Source: Cryptomeria japonica
Lineage: Eukaryota; Streptophyta; Pinopsida; Cupressales; Cupressaceae
NCBI RefSeq assembly: GCF_030272615.1
Contig: NC_081411.1
Span: 39,237,140-39,295,139, forward strand
Reading direction: 5' to 3'
DNA length: 58,000 nucleotides
Shown here piece after piece: positions 31,546 to 42,330 of the stretch. The notes under the pieces were generated by a model. The model saw only the letters and a program-made list of their open reading frames with translations, did no database searches and was not told where the DNA came from. Positions within the stretch are counted from its first letter, which is position 1; each line of letters opens with the position of its first letter. A program made the translations under genes and the position numbers.

Positions 31546-33802
31546 CTTATGAATTATGGTTTGGTAATACACCTTCACTTAAGTATTGCAGAATCTTTGG
31601 TAGTAAATGTTATATCAAGAGAGATGATTTTATTGGCAAAATTGATCATAGATGTGATGAATGCATATTTCTTGGTTATTCTAATGAAAGAAAAGCATAT
31701 AGATGTTATTACAAAAAATTACAAAGAATTATGGAGAGCACTAATGTCAAGGTCGATGAGCACAATATAATTTTAAACAGAGCTTATGAGAAGGAACCGA
31801 TAGTGAAAATGATTATATCTAAACCAGTAGCACCTTTTCTGGAACAGAATGTTGAACCAGTTACCCTGGCAGTATCAGAAAAATTATATAGTAACTGACG
31901 AACCGGGAAAAGGAACAGAGAGTCAGAGGACTCCTAGGTATGTGAGATTGAATCATTTAGAAGATCAGATCATTGGGGTTAAAAACAATAGAGCGGCGAC
32001 AAGAAGAACACAGGCAACTAATGAGGTATGTTTAATTTCACAAGTTGAACCAATATAATAATTGAGGCATGTAATGATTAATATTGGTTGAAAGTTATGG
32101 AAGAAGAATTAGATCGGATAGAGAAAAATACATGGACTTTGGTTCCTCGGCCTAAAAATAAGAATGTTATAGGAACTAAATGGGTTTTTAGGAATAAATT
32201 GAATAAGGATGGTAAAGTTGTAAGGAACAAGGCTAGATTGGTTTGTAAAGGATACTCAGAAGGAAAGAATTGATTATGGAGAGACTTGTGCACCTATAGC
32301 TAGGATTGAAGCTGTAAGATTATTTCTTGCCTATGTTGCCCATAAAAAACTACAGGGTTTATCAAATGGATGTTAAGTGTACATTTTTGAATGGGGATCT
32401 TGATGAGGAAGTTTATATTGAGCACCCTGATGGTTTTTCACTATCAGTTGATACAAACATGGTTTGCGGGTTAAGGAAAGGTTTATATGGATTGAAACAA
32501 GCACCTGGAGCTTGGTATGCAAGGTTGGATAAATATTTTTTGAAGCTTGGTTTTACTAAGGGTGATGCTGATAGTAATTTATATTATAAGATCACAGATG
32601 ATGATATACTAATTATTGAAGTATTTATTGATGACATTATTTTTGGAGGTGAAAATAAGTCGTGCATGAAATTTTGTAAAAATATAGAGAATGAATTTGA
32701 AATGTCTATGATTGGAGAAATTAATTTTTTCTTAGGTTTGCAGATTACTCAAACTGACAAAGGTATTTTCATCTGTCAAACTAAGTATGCTAGGGAATTG
32801 ATGAAGAAATTTGGTATGAGAGATTCTAAAATGGTAAGTACTCCTATGATTACAAGTGAGAAATTGACAAGGAAATATGTTTCTGCACTGGTAAATCCTA
32901 CAAGATACAAATCTATGATTGGAGGTATTCTTTATTTGACTCGGACTAGGCCTCACATAATGAGTGTTGTTTGTATTGTATCAAGATTTCAGAGTGATCC
33001 TAGAGAAAATCATGAGAGTATGGTGAAAAGGATTTTTAGATACTTTCAAGGTACATCAGAATGTGGTTTATGGTACCCTAAGGATGATAACTTTACTTTA
33101 TGTGCATATACAAATGCTAACTGGGCTAGAGATATTGATGACCGGAAAAGTACATCCAATGGAGATTTGTTTCTTAGAAATAAACTTGCTTCATGGATCA
33201 GAAAGAAATAGTCATGTACTTCTTTATCTACTGCTAAAGCTGAGTATGTTACTATTGCTACTAATTGTACACAAGTTTTATGGATGAAGAAAATGTTGAA
33301 GGATATAAAAGTGGATTGTAATGAACCGGTAGTTATTCATTGTGATAACTCTATTGCTATTGATATATCAAAGAATCTGGTATTTCATTCTAAGACAAAG
33401 CACATATCTATCAAGTACAAATTTTTGAAGGAAAAGGTGGAAGCAAATGAAGTTAGATTGGTTTATGTGAGCACTAAAGAACAGATTAAAGATATCTTAA
33501 CTAAACCTTTTCCTAAGGAATAATTTGAGTACTTCAGAGACGGATTGCGAGTTTTTTCCCCTCCGGTAGAGACTTGATTGATGTGGTTTGGCATCAATCT
33601 GGTATGTATTATCAAAGATACTATTGATTCTGACAATAATGTGGGGATGCTACTTCTCAAGGGGAGTAGTTAACATTAAGTTTCAATGGTTTATGTTTTT
33701 GCTTTGATATTTTTGTCAGATTTCTGGCATTAATGTCAAAGGGGAGAGATATTGATGTGAAAATGAAAAACTTAAGGAGTTGTATACATTAGGGGAGAGA
33801 TA

Positions 33803-34704
33803 TGTTGGCAATTGACACTCATTGGATTCATATTTTTTCAGTGATGGCAACAAGATTTTGTAGAAGGCATATACCAACAGACACCGGCATTGGAGGCATA
33901 CACTGACAGACACCGGCAGATACCGCATTGGAGTAATCAAACTCATATTCAGCACCGACATCTAGTGCTTCTGTGAAGCTGACATCAATCTGGGATCTGA
34001 AAAGTTTTATTTAATCATTTTGTAATTATTGTATAGGGTCGATATTGAATATATTTTGTAATGTATTATAAGTCGTCATAAGGCATATTATTTGTAAAGG
34101 GTATAGAAGTCCATTTATTAGGTCATTGTGATATAGAAGAGTGGGTAGGACAAGGAAGCAAAATAGTATGATGTGAAGGAGATGTATGTAGATCATTTGT
34201 ATGTGAAAGTAATATCATGCAATAATCAGTAGATGATTTGTAAAGCATTCTTGGAGAAAAGGAGATACTGGTAAAAGGGTTTAAGAACCGGTACAGAATA
34301 GAGATATAACCGAAACTCTTTTTGGCATAGCAAATGCATTTTGTGAGTTCACCATTATTGGCTTATAGTTAGTGAGACTTTTTTTTGTGTTGAGCAATGT
34401 TCTCTAGGTAGTATGCCTTCTTGCATGTGCACGCCCCCATACTATGTAATATCTTTCATATGGCTAGTGAATTGCTATTGTGGGTCACAAATCCCACCAT
34501 GGTTTTTCCTCTTTAAGGTTTTCCACATTTAAATTTTGTGTGTTATGGTGTTCATTAATGTGGCTGGTTTATTTACTTCATGTTATATATTTCTTCATTT
34601 ACCAGATTATATGTGTATGTTTTAATAAGGTAAAATCTTATATTAGCGACAGAACACTGATTCACCCCCCCTCTCAGTGTTCTTGGATTCATTATATTCC
34701 AACA
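33803..34704 (+). repeat. 5' LTR of the non-autonomous element
   Basis: It starts TGTTGGCAATTGACACTC and ends TATATTCCAACA. It matches 41264-42135 over most of its length. The 3' end has the motif CTGATTCACCCCCCCTCTCA that is shared with other copia-like LTRs in the window. Confidence 0.9.
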
Positions 34705-35097
34705 ATTTCTTTCATAGCCTGGTACCTCAGAGGAAGTTTAATAGCTTCAGGAAGATCCTAAAACTGGAATCATTGAACATGGCTATGGAGAAGCAACTTG
34801 ATATGACACTTGAGGATTATGATGTTGAAAGGTTGAAGAACTTGAAGCTGCAAGATGAATTGAATTCTGCTAATGAATTTATTCTTGTTCTGCAAGAAAG
34901 GTTATCATCAGCTCAAGCTAGGAGGAAGGAACTTTTGCAAAACCAAGATGATGAAGACAAAAATGCACTTAAAGAACAATGTCAGAAGTTGAGTCAAGCA
35001 AACATGCTCATGAAGGATGAAATTCAAGACCTGACTATGAGGATGTCAAAAGATATTGAGGACAGAAAGAAGAAAAAAAAATTGTTGTATCTCTGAA

Positions 35098-35297
35098 GAA
35101 CAAATTTGAAGAATCTGGCAGACTGGCTCATGAGAATGATATCTTGAAAACTAATTTGGTACAATCCCAGAATAATGATCAAGAGCTTGAGACTAAAGAA
35201 CAAATTTGAAGAATCTGGCAGACTGGCTCATGAGAATGATATCTTGAAAACTAATTTGGTACAATCCCAGAATAATGATCAAGAGCTTGAGAGACAC
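35098..35297 (+). repeat. 100-bp tandem duplication in the gag-like gene
   Basis: GAACAAATTTGAAGAATCTG begins at 35098 and again at 35198, and the 100-bp units are essentially identical. Because 100 is not a multiple of three, the duplication shifts the reading frame. It looks recent. Confidence 0.92.
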
Positions 35298-35593
35298 ATA
35301 ATAACTCTCAGAAATGATCAAACTACTACAAGTGAGTGTAAAGAAAAATTCAGGATTAGTGCTACACAGTTGGATGATTTATTGAAAAGAAAAAGGCAGA
35401 ATGATGATTCTAGAGGACTTGGATTTGTACAAAGTGAAAGCTCTAGTACTGCAAATGAAGATGAGACAACTGATATGTGGAACTCATCGGACCAAAGGAA
35501 ATAGGTAAGGAAATCTAATGCTTACAAATTCAATGGTAGATGCTTTGTTTGTAATTAATCTAGGCATATGGCTAAACAATGTAGATATAGAAC

Positions 35594-37015
35594 TGTATGC
35601 GGGAAAAGCGGGACGATAGAACTCGAAATGCGAAAAATGGAGCTCTAAGGAGCCTTGCTCACACACCCACAGGACTTCTTGGTGCAAGCTATGGAGTTAT
35701 GAAGCATAACTCAGCTTCCCAAGGATGGTTCCATGGTTCTCTATCTTGCACGGTCCCTCAAACCAACGTTTCTGCTCTCAGATCACTGAGCAAAATGGTT
35801 TAGGGATGACAAATGCAAGAATGAGGGATGCTTTTGTTAATTTTAATTTGAGATGCATCCTAAGCCATGCATGATGCTACAAATGCAATAACTAATTATA
35901 AGATGACAAGGTTAGTAAACAAACTATCCTAGCATGCTATATTAGTTAATGATTTAAGCTAATGATAATAGAAATACTCTAAAATGCATATTAGATTAAT
36001 TTCTATTTTAAAGAGAGGCTAAATGATGAGCATATATGAAATGAAATCTTGAATGTATTTGAGCATAAGTATGATACTACAAACTTGGATCTTAAAATGG
36101 AGGAATGAGAGCTCTATTTATAGCAAAAATAGGGCAATGGATGGCCAGGATTGAAAGGTTTAATCAAGGGTTGAGTTTGAAAGTTGGGAATCCATGTTTG
36201 CAATTGGCACCAATGAAATGGTGACAAATGTCAACATAAGACTGGTTGAGAGAAGGGGTTGGAGACATTAAATGCCTGAGAAGACCTCATGGTTATCTTA
36301 GGGGTAAGGGTTATGGTTAAGTCAAGATTACCCATTGGATAAAGCTTTTATCAAAGGATAAACTCTTGTGCAAATAATTAAGAGATAACCATGGTCAAAG
36401 CAATGAATGCTTGATGAGACCCTTGGGTTACATGGAGGTTGAGTTTAGAGAAAGTCTCTAATCATGCAAGGGGGTTGAGTTAACCATTAATGGTTTGTAA
36501 GAGAAAGTTGTTGGAGACTTGGAGCCTTTAATGGTTATTGAAGACTTTGAGGGTTTGAGAAGTGACTTCCCTTTGTTTAGGGATGTGACAAAGTTTAGAA
36601 GATGGGTTAGGTTAATTTAGAAGTGATTAGAAGAGTCTACAAGGGGGGTTAGGAATAGGGTTTAGGAAGCAAGTGGGAGATGTAGGATTTTGCAAGTGGG
36701 TGAGGGAAAATAGAATTTATTAAAATAAATTGCTTTATTTCAATTTGGTTGTAATTGGGGAAATCAAATAAATTAGATTTATTCAATTTAGGATAAACTA
36801 TTTAATTAAAAGTGGATAGAAGGGATTTAATTGAATAAAATGATTTATTCATTAAATGGTAAAATGAAATCTAGTGAATTTAATTTAAATAAATTGAGTA
36901 ATTTACTTAATTTAAATAGAAGAATGTGGGTGATTCAATTAAATTAGATTTAATTAAATAGAGAAATGAACATAAAATATTCATTTAGGAATATGGTCAT
37001 TTTTATACGTCTACA
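35594..37015 (-). repeat. Solo LTR, same family as 20068-21454
   Basis: The 1,422-bp unit runs from TGTATGCGGG to ACGTCTACA, flanked by AGAAC (35589-35593) and AGAAT (37016-37020). The TGTA...TACA ends are perfect inverted tips. A TATA box on the minus strand (CTATAAATAG, 36123-36114) sets the orientation. The match to 20068-21454 covers the TATA region and several blocks downstream on the plus strand. It lies between two zinc knuckles of the gag-like gene. Confidence 0.78.
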
Positions 37016-37812
37016 AGAATAAATCAAAATTACAATTCAATTCCTAATCAATGCACAAATTGCAAGATATATGGTCATAAGTCAGAAGATTGTAGAATGA
37101 ATGTTAAGTATCATGCATGTGGAAAGCTTGGAGATTTGGCTAATCAATGAAGATCAAGGAATGACACCAGATATGGAAAAGCAATTCAAAAGAAAAATGT
37201 TACATGTTGCGAATGCAACAAAATAGGTCATATTGCTAAGTAATGCAGAAGCAAGACTAAACTGGTTAGCAATGATAGAGAAAATGAGAAAGAAAAGAAG
37301 AAGGTAGATAAAATACAACAAGATCACACTAAGAGATGGGTTAGAAAGTGTGAAGAACCAAGTGAAGATGCAAATACACTAGTAAGTGCACCAATAACTC
37401 CATTAGTAGAATAGAGCATTCCTACACCAGCAGGAAATTAAACCAGTAACTGAGGTATACACCTTAGGGGTTGGAAAATTCATTGAAAATCTTGCATATT
37501 TCCCGGAAGAGATCTGGAAAGAGATCTAGAGAGTTTTATTGATCATTGATGAAGGTTTACCTAACATAAAACTATGAAACCGACATCCCGTAGGGTACAC
37601 TACTAAGCATTTATGACAGTGAAGGATTAAGGTTTACTCGCTGATAAAAAGGGAAAGTGGACTCATTTTCAATCACCCAGCACTCTAGCAAACTAGAGTG
37701 AAGAAAAGGCGAATCACAAGTGATCAAGAGCGAGCAAAGGTATTCTAAAATGATTTCCAACAGTTATCAAGATCTTTCAAACTGACAATCGTTATCCAAG
37801 TAGTTCTTTGAA

Positions 37813-40800
37813 ATGGCATCCAGATCTACATCTTCTCCTACTTTCATTGCAAATCCCACTATTGTTGAGGTTAAGGATAGGCTCAGACCTATATTTAAGG
37901 AAGTTCCTCAAATAGAAATGAAGGAAGACTCTACTGGGGCATTCTCGAGGGTTCTTGATGACATAGTTTATGTAGAAGATTTCAGGGCCTATATTCACTA
38001 CACCTTGGAGGATTTAGGCACTGAGGAGATCAAGCAAATGTATCAATCTATTATACTAGGCAGCTCTCAAACAATCAAGCCGGAATATCAAATCATGGAA
38101 GATCTAGGGTTAATCAGAATCCTGTATATACCAGAATTCAAGGATGAAATGATTAGATATGTTTTGACCAGGGTCCACAATGAATTCATCTGGCTGGACC
38201 GACCTTACATGATCACCAAAGAAGCAATTCAAGTGGTCACCGGCTTACCCAAAGTTGGACAAGAACTAGGGAAGAAGATCTCCAACACTGAGGTTGAAAA
38301 AAACACTGGCGCAACCCATGATGGAAGGTCGATGAGGATCAGCACCATCAAAGATACAGATGTGAAATTTTCCAGCATGATCAATGGCTACAAGGTAACA
38401 TAATCAAGGCAATTGAACTCTGTTGCCAGTTCCTCTATCCATGTTGCATACCAAATGTTAAAGAATAATTGAAAGTATGATTTGTGTGAATGGTTAAGAA
38501 TTGAATTAATGTTAAATCTTGGCAAGATCAAATGTGTCAAGAAAGGAACATTTTGTTTTGGTAATCTTAATGTCTACTTGATGTTATATTTCATGAATGA
38601 GCTACCGGGTTTGGGAAAGAAATGTTGGGCTCATGACATACCGATAGGCATGCAGATTAAAGATGCAATCACCAGTCTTGGTAGGAATAAGGATGAGAAT
38701 CTATGGGTGTTCTTTAAATATTTCCAAGAGAAAATGAGATTGAGGGAGAGAATCTCCAAGCACATTGTGGAGAAATACTCCACTAATATCTGCTTCATGG
38801 TAAAAATAGATGAGACCCTCATGGAAGCAATGGAACGAAGAACAATATGTGTCACTGGATTGGGATATAAATTTGATGACAGCATCTTGGAACTATATGC
38901 TAAAATGTTGATTGATGCTCCTTTGGATGTCAAGGCTGAACACTTTGGTACTGCATAGGAGAAGGCTCTTGAAGTTAAAATTGCCTTCAATAAGAAAATG
39001 AGAGAAATGAAAATAGACAAAATATCTACCTTCATTCAAAATGTAATTAACAAGATAGATACAAAACTAGGTTCTAAATCTAAACCGGTAGATCAACTGG
39101 CAATGGCAGGTGCAACAACTATAGTGAAAAGTGCTCCTGAGGAAAAGAGGCCAACAACTTTCATATCTCCTATCACTTTTGATTCTGATGTAGAGGATAA
39201 TCAACCTCTTGCATTCATAAGAGTACATAGGAAGAAAGTTGACAAGCTTCCGGTAGAAGAGAAGAAGGTGGAACCAAGGAGGAAGCTAGTAAGAAATGTA
39301 ACAATGACATCCACACCTTCGGCAAGGAAACCTACTCAGAAGAGGAAGCCAACTCCATCTGCTTCTGCAACCCCCAGCAAGAAGAAGAAAAAGAGTGATG
39401 AAGAAAATGAATCTAGTAATATGACTTGTGCAGAGTTAATTGATGAGGTAACAAAAGATGGAATTTTGAAGAATGTGTCAAATTTATATGAACATTTAGA
39501 TGAAAATGAGCAAAATGAAATTGAAGAAGAAATTTTGTTACATATAGACATATATTAGAAGGATTTGGTAGATATTTTGAAGAAAATTCCTTTCACATTA
39601 TATAATAAGTTAGATACAAGAAGATTAGATGCAGTCAAGAGGGATAGGAAAATTAAAGAAGTTGAACTTTTAGACATTTGTGGTTCTATAAATAATGAGA
39701 AAATGAAAAGATGTATAGATGTTGCCAACAGAACAATTTTTAGCAACAAACCCTGACAAATAAGCTTAATGATGGGTAGAGTAAATGAGATAATAAATGA
39801 GACCAGAGATGGTTGGGCTAAATTCTTCCAAAAGAATCTTGATTTCCTTACTTCTCAAGAAGAATTTGCTAAAGAAACATCTCCCACCATTCCGAACAGA
39901 TCCAAGGGAAAAGGAATTTTGGGAAGTTCATATCAAATTTTGAATGAACCGACAGATAAATCTAAAACCAATGAGAGTGTATAGACTAAACCGATAGAGA
40001 CAACATTCGTACAATCTGAGCAACGTAATATAGATAATGTACAGGATACTGATAATATTATGGATAATACTTCGCCGACAGTAACAGATATTGCACCAAG
40101 TGGCGAAGCCACCAGTGCAAAAGGGGATGAGAAATGAGATACACCGGGAGAGGATAAGGAAAAGGAGACTGATAAGACACCCAGTACCATACCGACAATT
40201 GATTCCCCATCAAAACTTTTGGCAAGTGACGCTTCTCAAGTTGATACGAAATCAATCACAGAGATGAGTCCCATAGAGCTAATGAAGGAAGGATCTGCAG
40301 ACAAAGGAATAATAGATCAGTTAATAACAGTTTTGCACAAATTGAATCCTAATTATATGATTGAAAATGAAGAAAGCCCTTCCGGAAAAATTAAGGTATT
40401 GACAGAGCACATATCTAAAAACGTTCAATCATTACAATAGATTTCCGACTAGCAAGCACTTGAAAGATTTACTTTGGCTAAGAAAGCCGCTTTTGATCAA
40501 ATTATTGAGACTGAAAAGAGGAAGATTGGGGAGAAACTTATACTTATTAAAAATTATTTGAAATAGTGTACTAACATCTACAAGGTTTGTTTTAATATAA
40601 AAATTCTTACTAAAAATGTAGATAAGAGGATAAAGGAGTTACAAGACAAGACTGCTACTATTGCTAATTCTTTTGATGGGCTAGCGTCACTCACAACATC
40701 TATTGATGGACAAATTTTGACTTTGGAGAATCAAAATTTTTCTTTTGAAAAGGAAAGAGACAAGATTATTCAGAGAGAAATAAGTCTCAGAGGTTTGGTG

Positions 40801-41022
40801 AGTCCAAGATTTCATTCACTTGGTCTACATAAGAGGGAATGCATGGACATGCTTGCGAAGCCCACACCAGTAGAAGTCATTGAGAAATAAACACTTGCAC
40901 ATTTACTGAGTGGACTTGTATCCATATCTGAAACATTCAAAACTGGTTGGGATACCTATATACAATTACTTGAGAAAGCTTATCCAAAAATATTAAAATT
41001 GGTCAAGCTTCGGGTATACTAA
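37813..41022 (+). pseudogene. Large ORF of unknown function in the pol-less element (1,069 codons)
   Basis: From ATG 37813 to TAA 41020-41022 one single frame can be followed with about a dozen in-frame stops (for example 38401, 38956, 39556, 39754, 39982, 40438) and no frameshift. Residues 1-380 or so look like a folded globular domain, with motifs FIWLDRPYMITKEAIQVVTG and GTFCFGNLNVYLMLYFMNEL. The middle (about 39240-39400) is basic and Pro/Ser/Lys-rich, with KKKKKS near 39385, possibly a nuclear signal. The C-terminal part is acidic, then helical and coiled-coil-like. The first domain faintly recalls plant mobile-domain-like proteins, but I cannot assign it. No protease, integrase or RT motif is present. 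Confidence 0.7.
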
Positions 41023-41073
41023 TCTGTAATTATTCATTCTTTTGCATAGATTCTTAACAATTATTTCACCAAT

Positions 41074-41093
41074 CTTTGGCATTGATGCCAAAG
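41074..41093. other. Perfect 8-bp inverted repeat beside a polypurine-like tract
   Basis: CTTTGGCA, loop TTGA, TGCCAAAG, leading into GGGGGAGG. A related phrase with CAATGCCAAAGGGGGAGAT stands at the true polypurine tract (41245-41263), and similar phrases occur at 33728-33745 and 42311-42330. It may be a duplicated priming region. Confidence 0.6.
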
Positions 41094-41263
41094 GGGGAGG
41101 ACATGTATGATAAAAAATATGTATATAATCCTAGGGGGAGGATATCAGACAAAGAGTTAATTGCAAACATAGTCAATCAGCTCAAGGGGAGCATATTTCC
41201 GTTGAACCGGTAGGGAATCCATTTTTTCACATGAGTGTTGTCATCAATGCCAAAGGGGGAGAT

Positions 41264-42135
41264 TGTTGGTAATTGAAACTCATTGGATTCATATGTTGTC
41301 ATTGATGGAAATAAGATTATGTAGAAGGAATATACTACCAGACATTGACATTGGAGGCATGCACTGGCAGACACCGACATTGAAGTAATCAAGGTCATAA
41401 CCGGCACCGACACCGGCATCTAGCACTTCTATGAAGCCGACATCAGTCTAGGGTCTGAAAAGTTTTATTTAATCATTCTATAATCATTGTATAAGACCAA
41501 CATTGAATATCTTTATTATTGTATTGTAATCCGACATAAGGCATATTGTTTGTGATATAGAAGAGTGTGTAGGACAAGGAAGCAAAACAATGTGATGTGA
41601 AGGACATGTATTTAGATCATTTATATGTGAAAGTAATATCATGCAATGATCAGTAGATGGTTTGTAAAGAAGTCTTAGAGAAAAAGAGATAGAGGTAAAA
41701 GGGTTTAAGAGCTGGTATAGAACAGAGCTATAACCAGAACTCTTTTTGGTATAGTAGATGCCTTTTGTGAGTTCGCCATTATTATTTTGTCTTAGCAAAA
41801 GCTTGTAGTCAGTGAGACTTTTTTTTACATTGAGAAATGTGCCTTGTTGCAAGTGCAGGCTCCCATACTATGTAATATCTATTCATATGGCCAGTGAATT
41901 AATATTGTGGGTCACAAATCCCACCATGGTTTTTCCTCTTTGAGGTTTTCCACATATAAATTATGTGTGTTATGGTGTTCATTCATGTGCTTGGTTTATT
42001 TACTTCATGTTATATGTTTCTTCATTTACCGGTTTATATGTGTATGTTGTAATAAGGCAAAATCTTATATTACTGGCAGTACACTTATTCACCCCCCTCC
42101 CCCCTCAGTGTTCTTGGATTCATTGTATTCCAGCA
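41264..42135 (+). repeat. 3' LTR of the non-autonomous element
   Basis: It starts TGTTGGTAATTGAAACTC and ends GTATTCCAGCA (AACA to AGCA change at the tip). It is followed directly by the target duplication AGATA. Confidence 0.9.
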
Positions 42136-42317
42136 AGATATAAGTGTAATTCAGAGCTTTACAAAGATATCATTCACAGGAGGAGTTTGGTCTTTGTTTC
42201 AGAAATTCATTGCTATATCTTTGAGTGGGAGATTTTTGGTTGTCTTCCATTAGGGGATACTTGTTTGGCATTTCTTGGTACTTATATGTTTTTCACATCT
42301 AGTGTTACCATCAATGT

Positions 42318-42330
42318 CAAAGGGGGAGAT
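42318..42330 (+). other. Polypurine tract of the outer copia element
   Basis: CAAAGGGGGAGAT lies directly before the 3' LTR start at 42331. The nested element at 33803-42135 has nearly the same tract before its own 3' LTR. Confidence 0.88.

Larger units (their letters stand above)
29281..33522 (+). pseudogene. Outer copia pol: PR, integrase, RT, RNase H
   Basis: Protease has WVIDNGCSHNMTG at about 29300, with DNG in place of the catalytic DSG. The pre-integrase/zinc part has WHKRMCHVNF and VCKECKMGK. In the integrase core the first acidic site reads HTNLCG (usually HTD), while SDHGGEF and VVERNNKTI keep the second acid and the glutamate. The solo LTR at 30322-31545 splits the integrase between KTHY and ELWFGNTPSLKY. 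Reverse transcriptase (32080-32960) has [19 protein letters not shown] and FIDDIIFGG. RNase H (about 33100-33522) has TNANWA in place of the acidic motif and SKTKHISIKYKF. Stops and frameshifts occur at about 32271, 33209 and elsewhere. Confidence 0.92.
34777..37430 (+). pseudogene. Gag-like gene: coiled coil plus several CCHC knuckles
   Basis: The frame from 34777 is rich in Glu, Lys, Leu and Gln (KNLKLQDELNSANEFILVLQ) and looks like a long coiled coil, as in the C-terminal half of some copia gags. A 100-bp tandem duplication at 35098-35297 shifts the frame. Next comes GLGFVQSESS and a knuckle with CFVCN, H and C (35537-35585, one stop inside). A solo LTR (35594-37015) splits the gene. It then continues with CTNCKIYGHKSEDC (about 37051-37092), a decayed second unit, and CCECNKIGHIAK (about 37207-37242). 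Protease motifs are absent. The product probably binds element RNA; this is inferred from the knuckles. Confidence 0.75.
33803..42135 (+). mobile_element. Non-autonomous LTR retrotransposon: gag-like plus large unknown ORF, no pol
   Basis: LTRs at 33803-34704 and 41264-42135 are the same sequence and are flanked by a perfect 5-bp target duplication AGATA (33798-33802 and 42136-42140). The insertion interrupts the 3' untranslated region of the outer copia element. A degraded primer site (TTTCTTTCATAGC against TTGGTATCAGAGC) follows the 5' LTR, and AAAGGGGGAGAT precedes the 3' LTR. Inside are a coiled-coil and zinc-knuckle gag-like gene (34777-37430), itself cut by a solo LTR, and a 1,069-codon frame (37813-41022). 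No protease, integrase or reverse transcriptase is visible. The near-identical polypurine tract suggests copia machinery could mobilise it in trans. Confidence 0.9.

Noticed and set aside
33803-34704. 3' LTR of the copia element whose pol ends at 33522
   Set aside because: The sequence differs from the LTR at 15403-16616, its partner is at 41264-42135, and AGATA target copies flank that pair. The copia 3' LTR is at 42331-43573.
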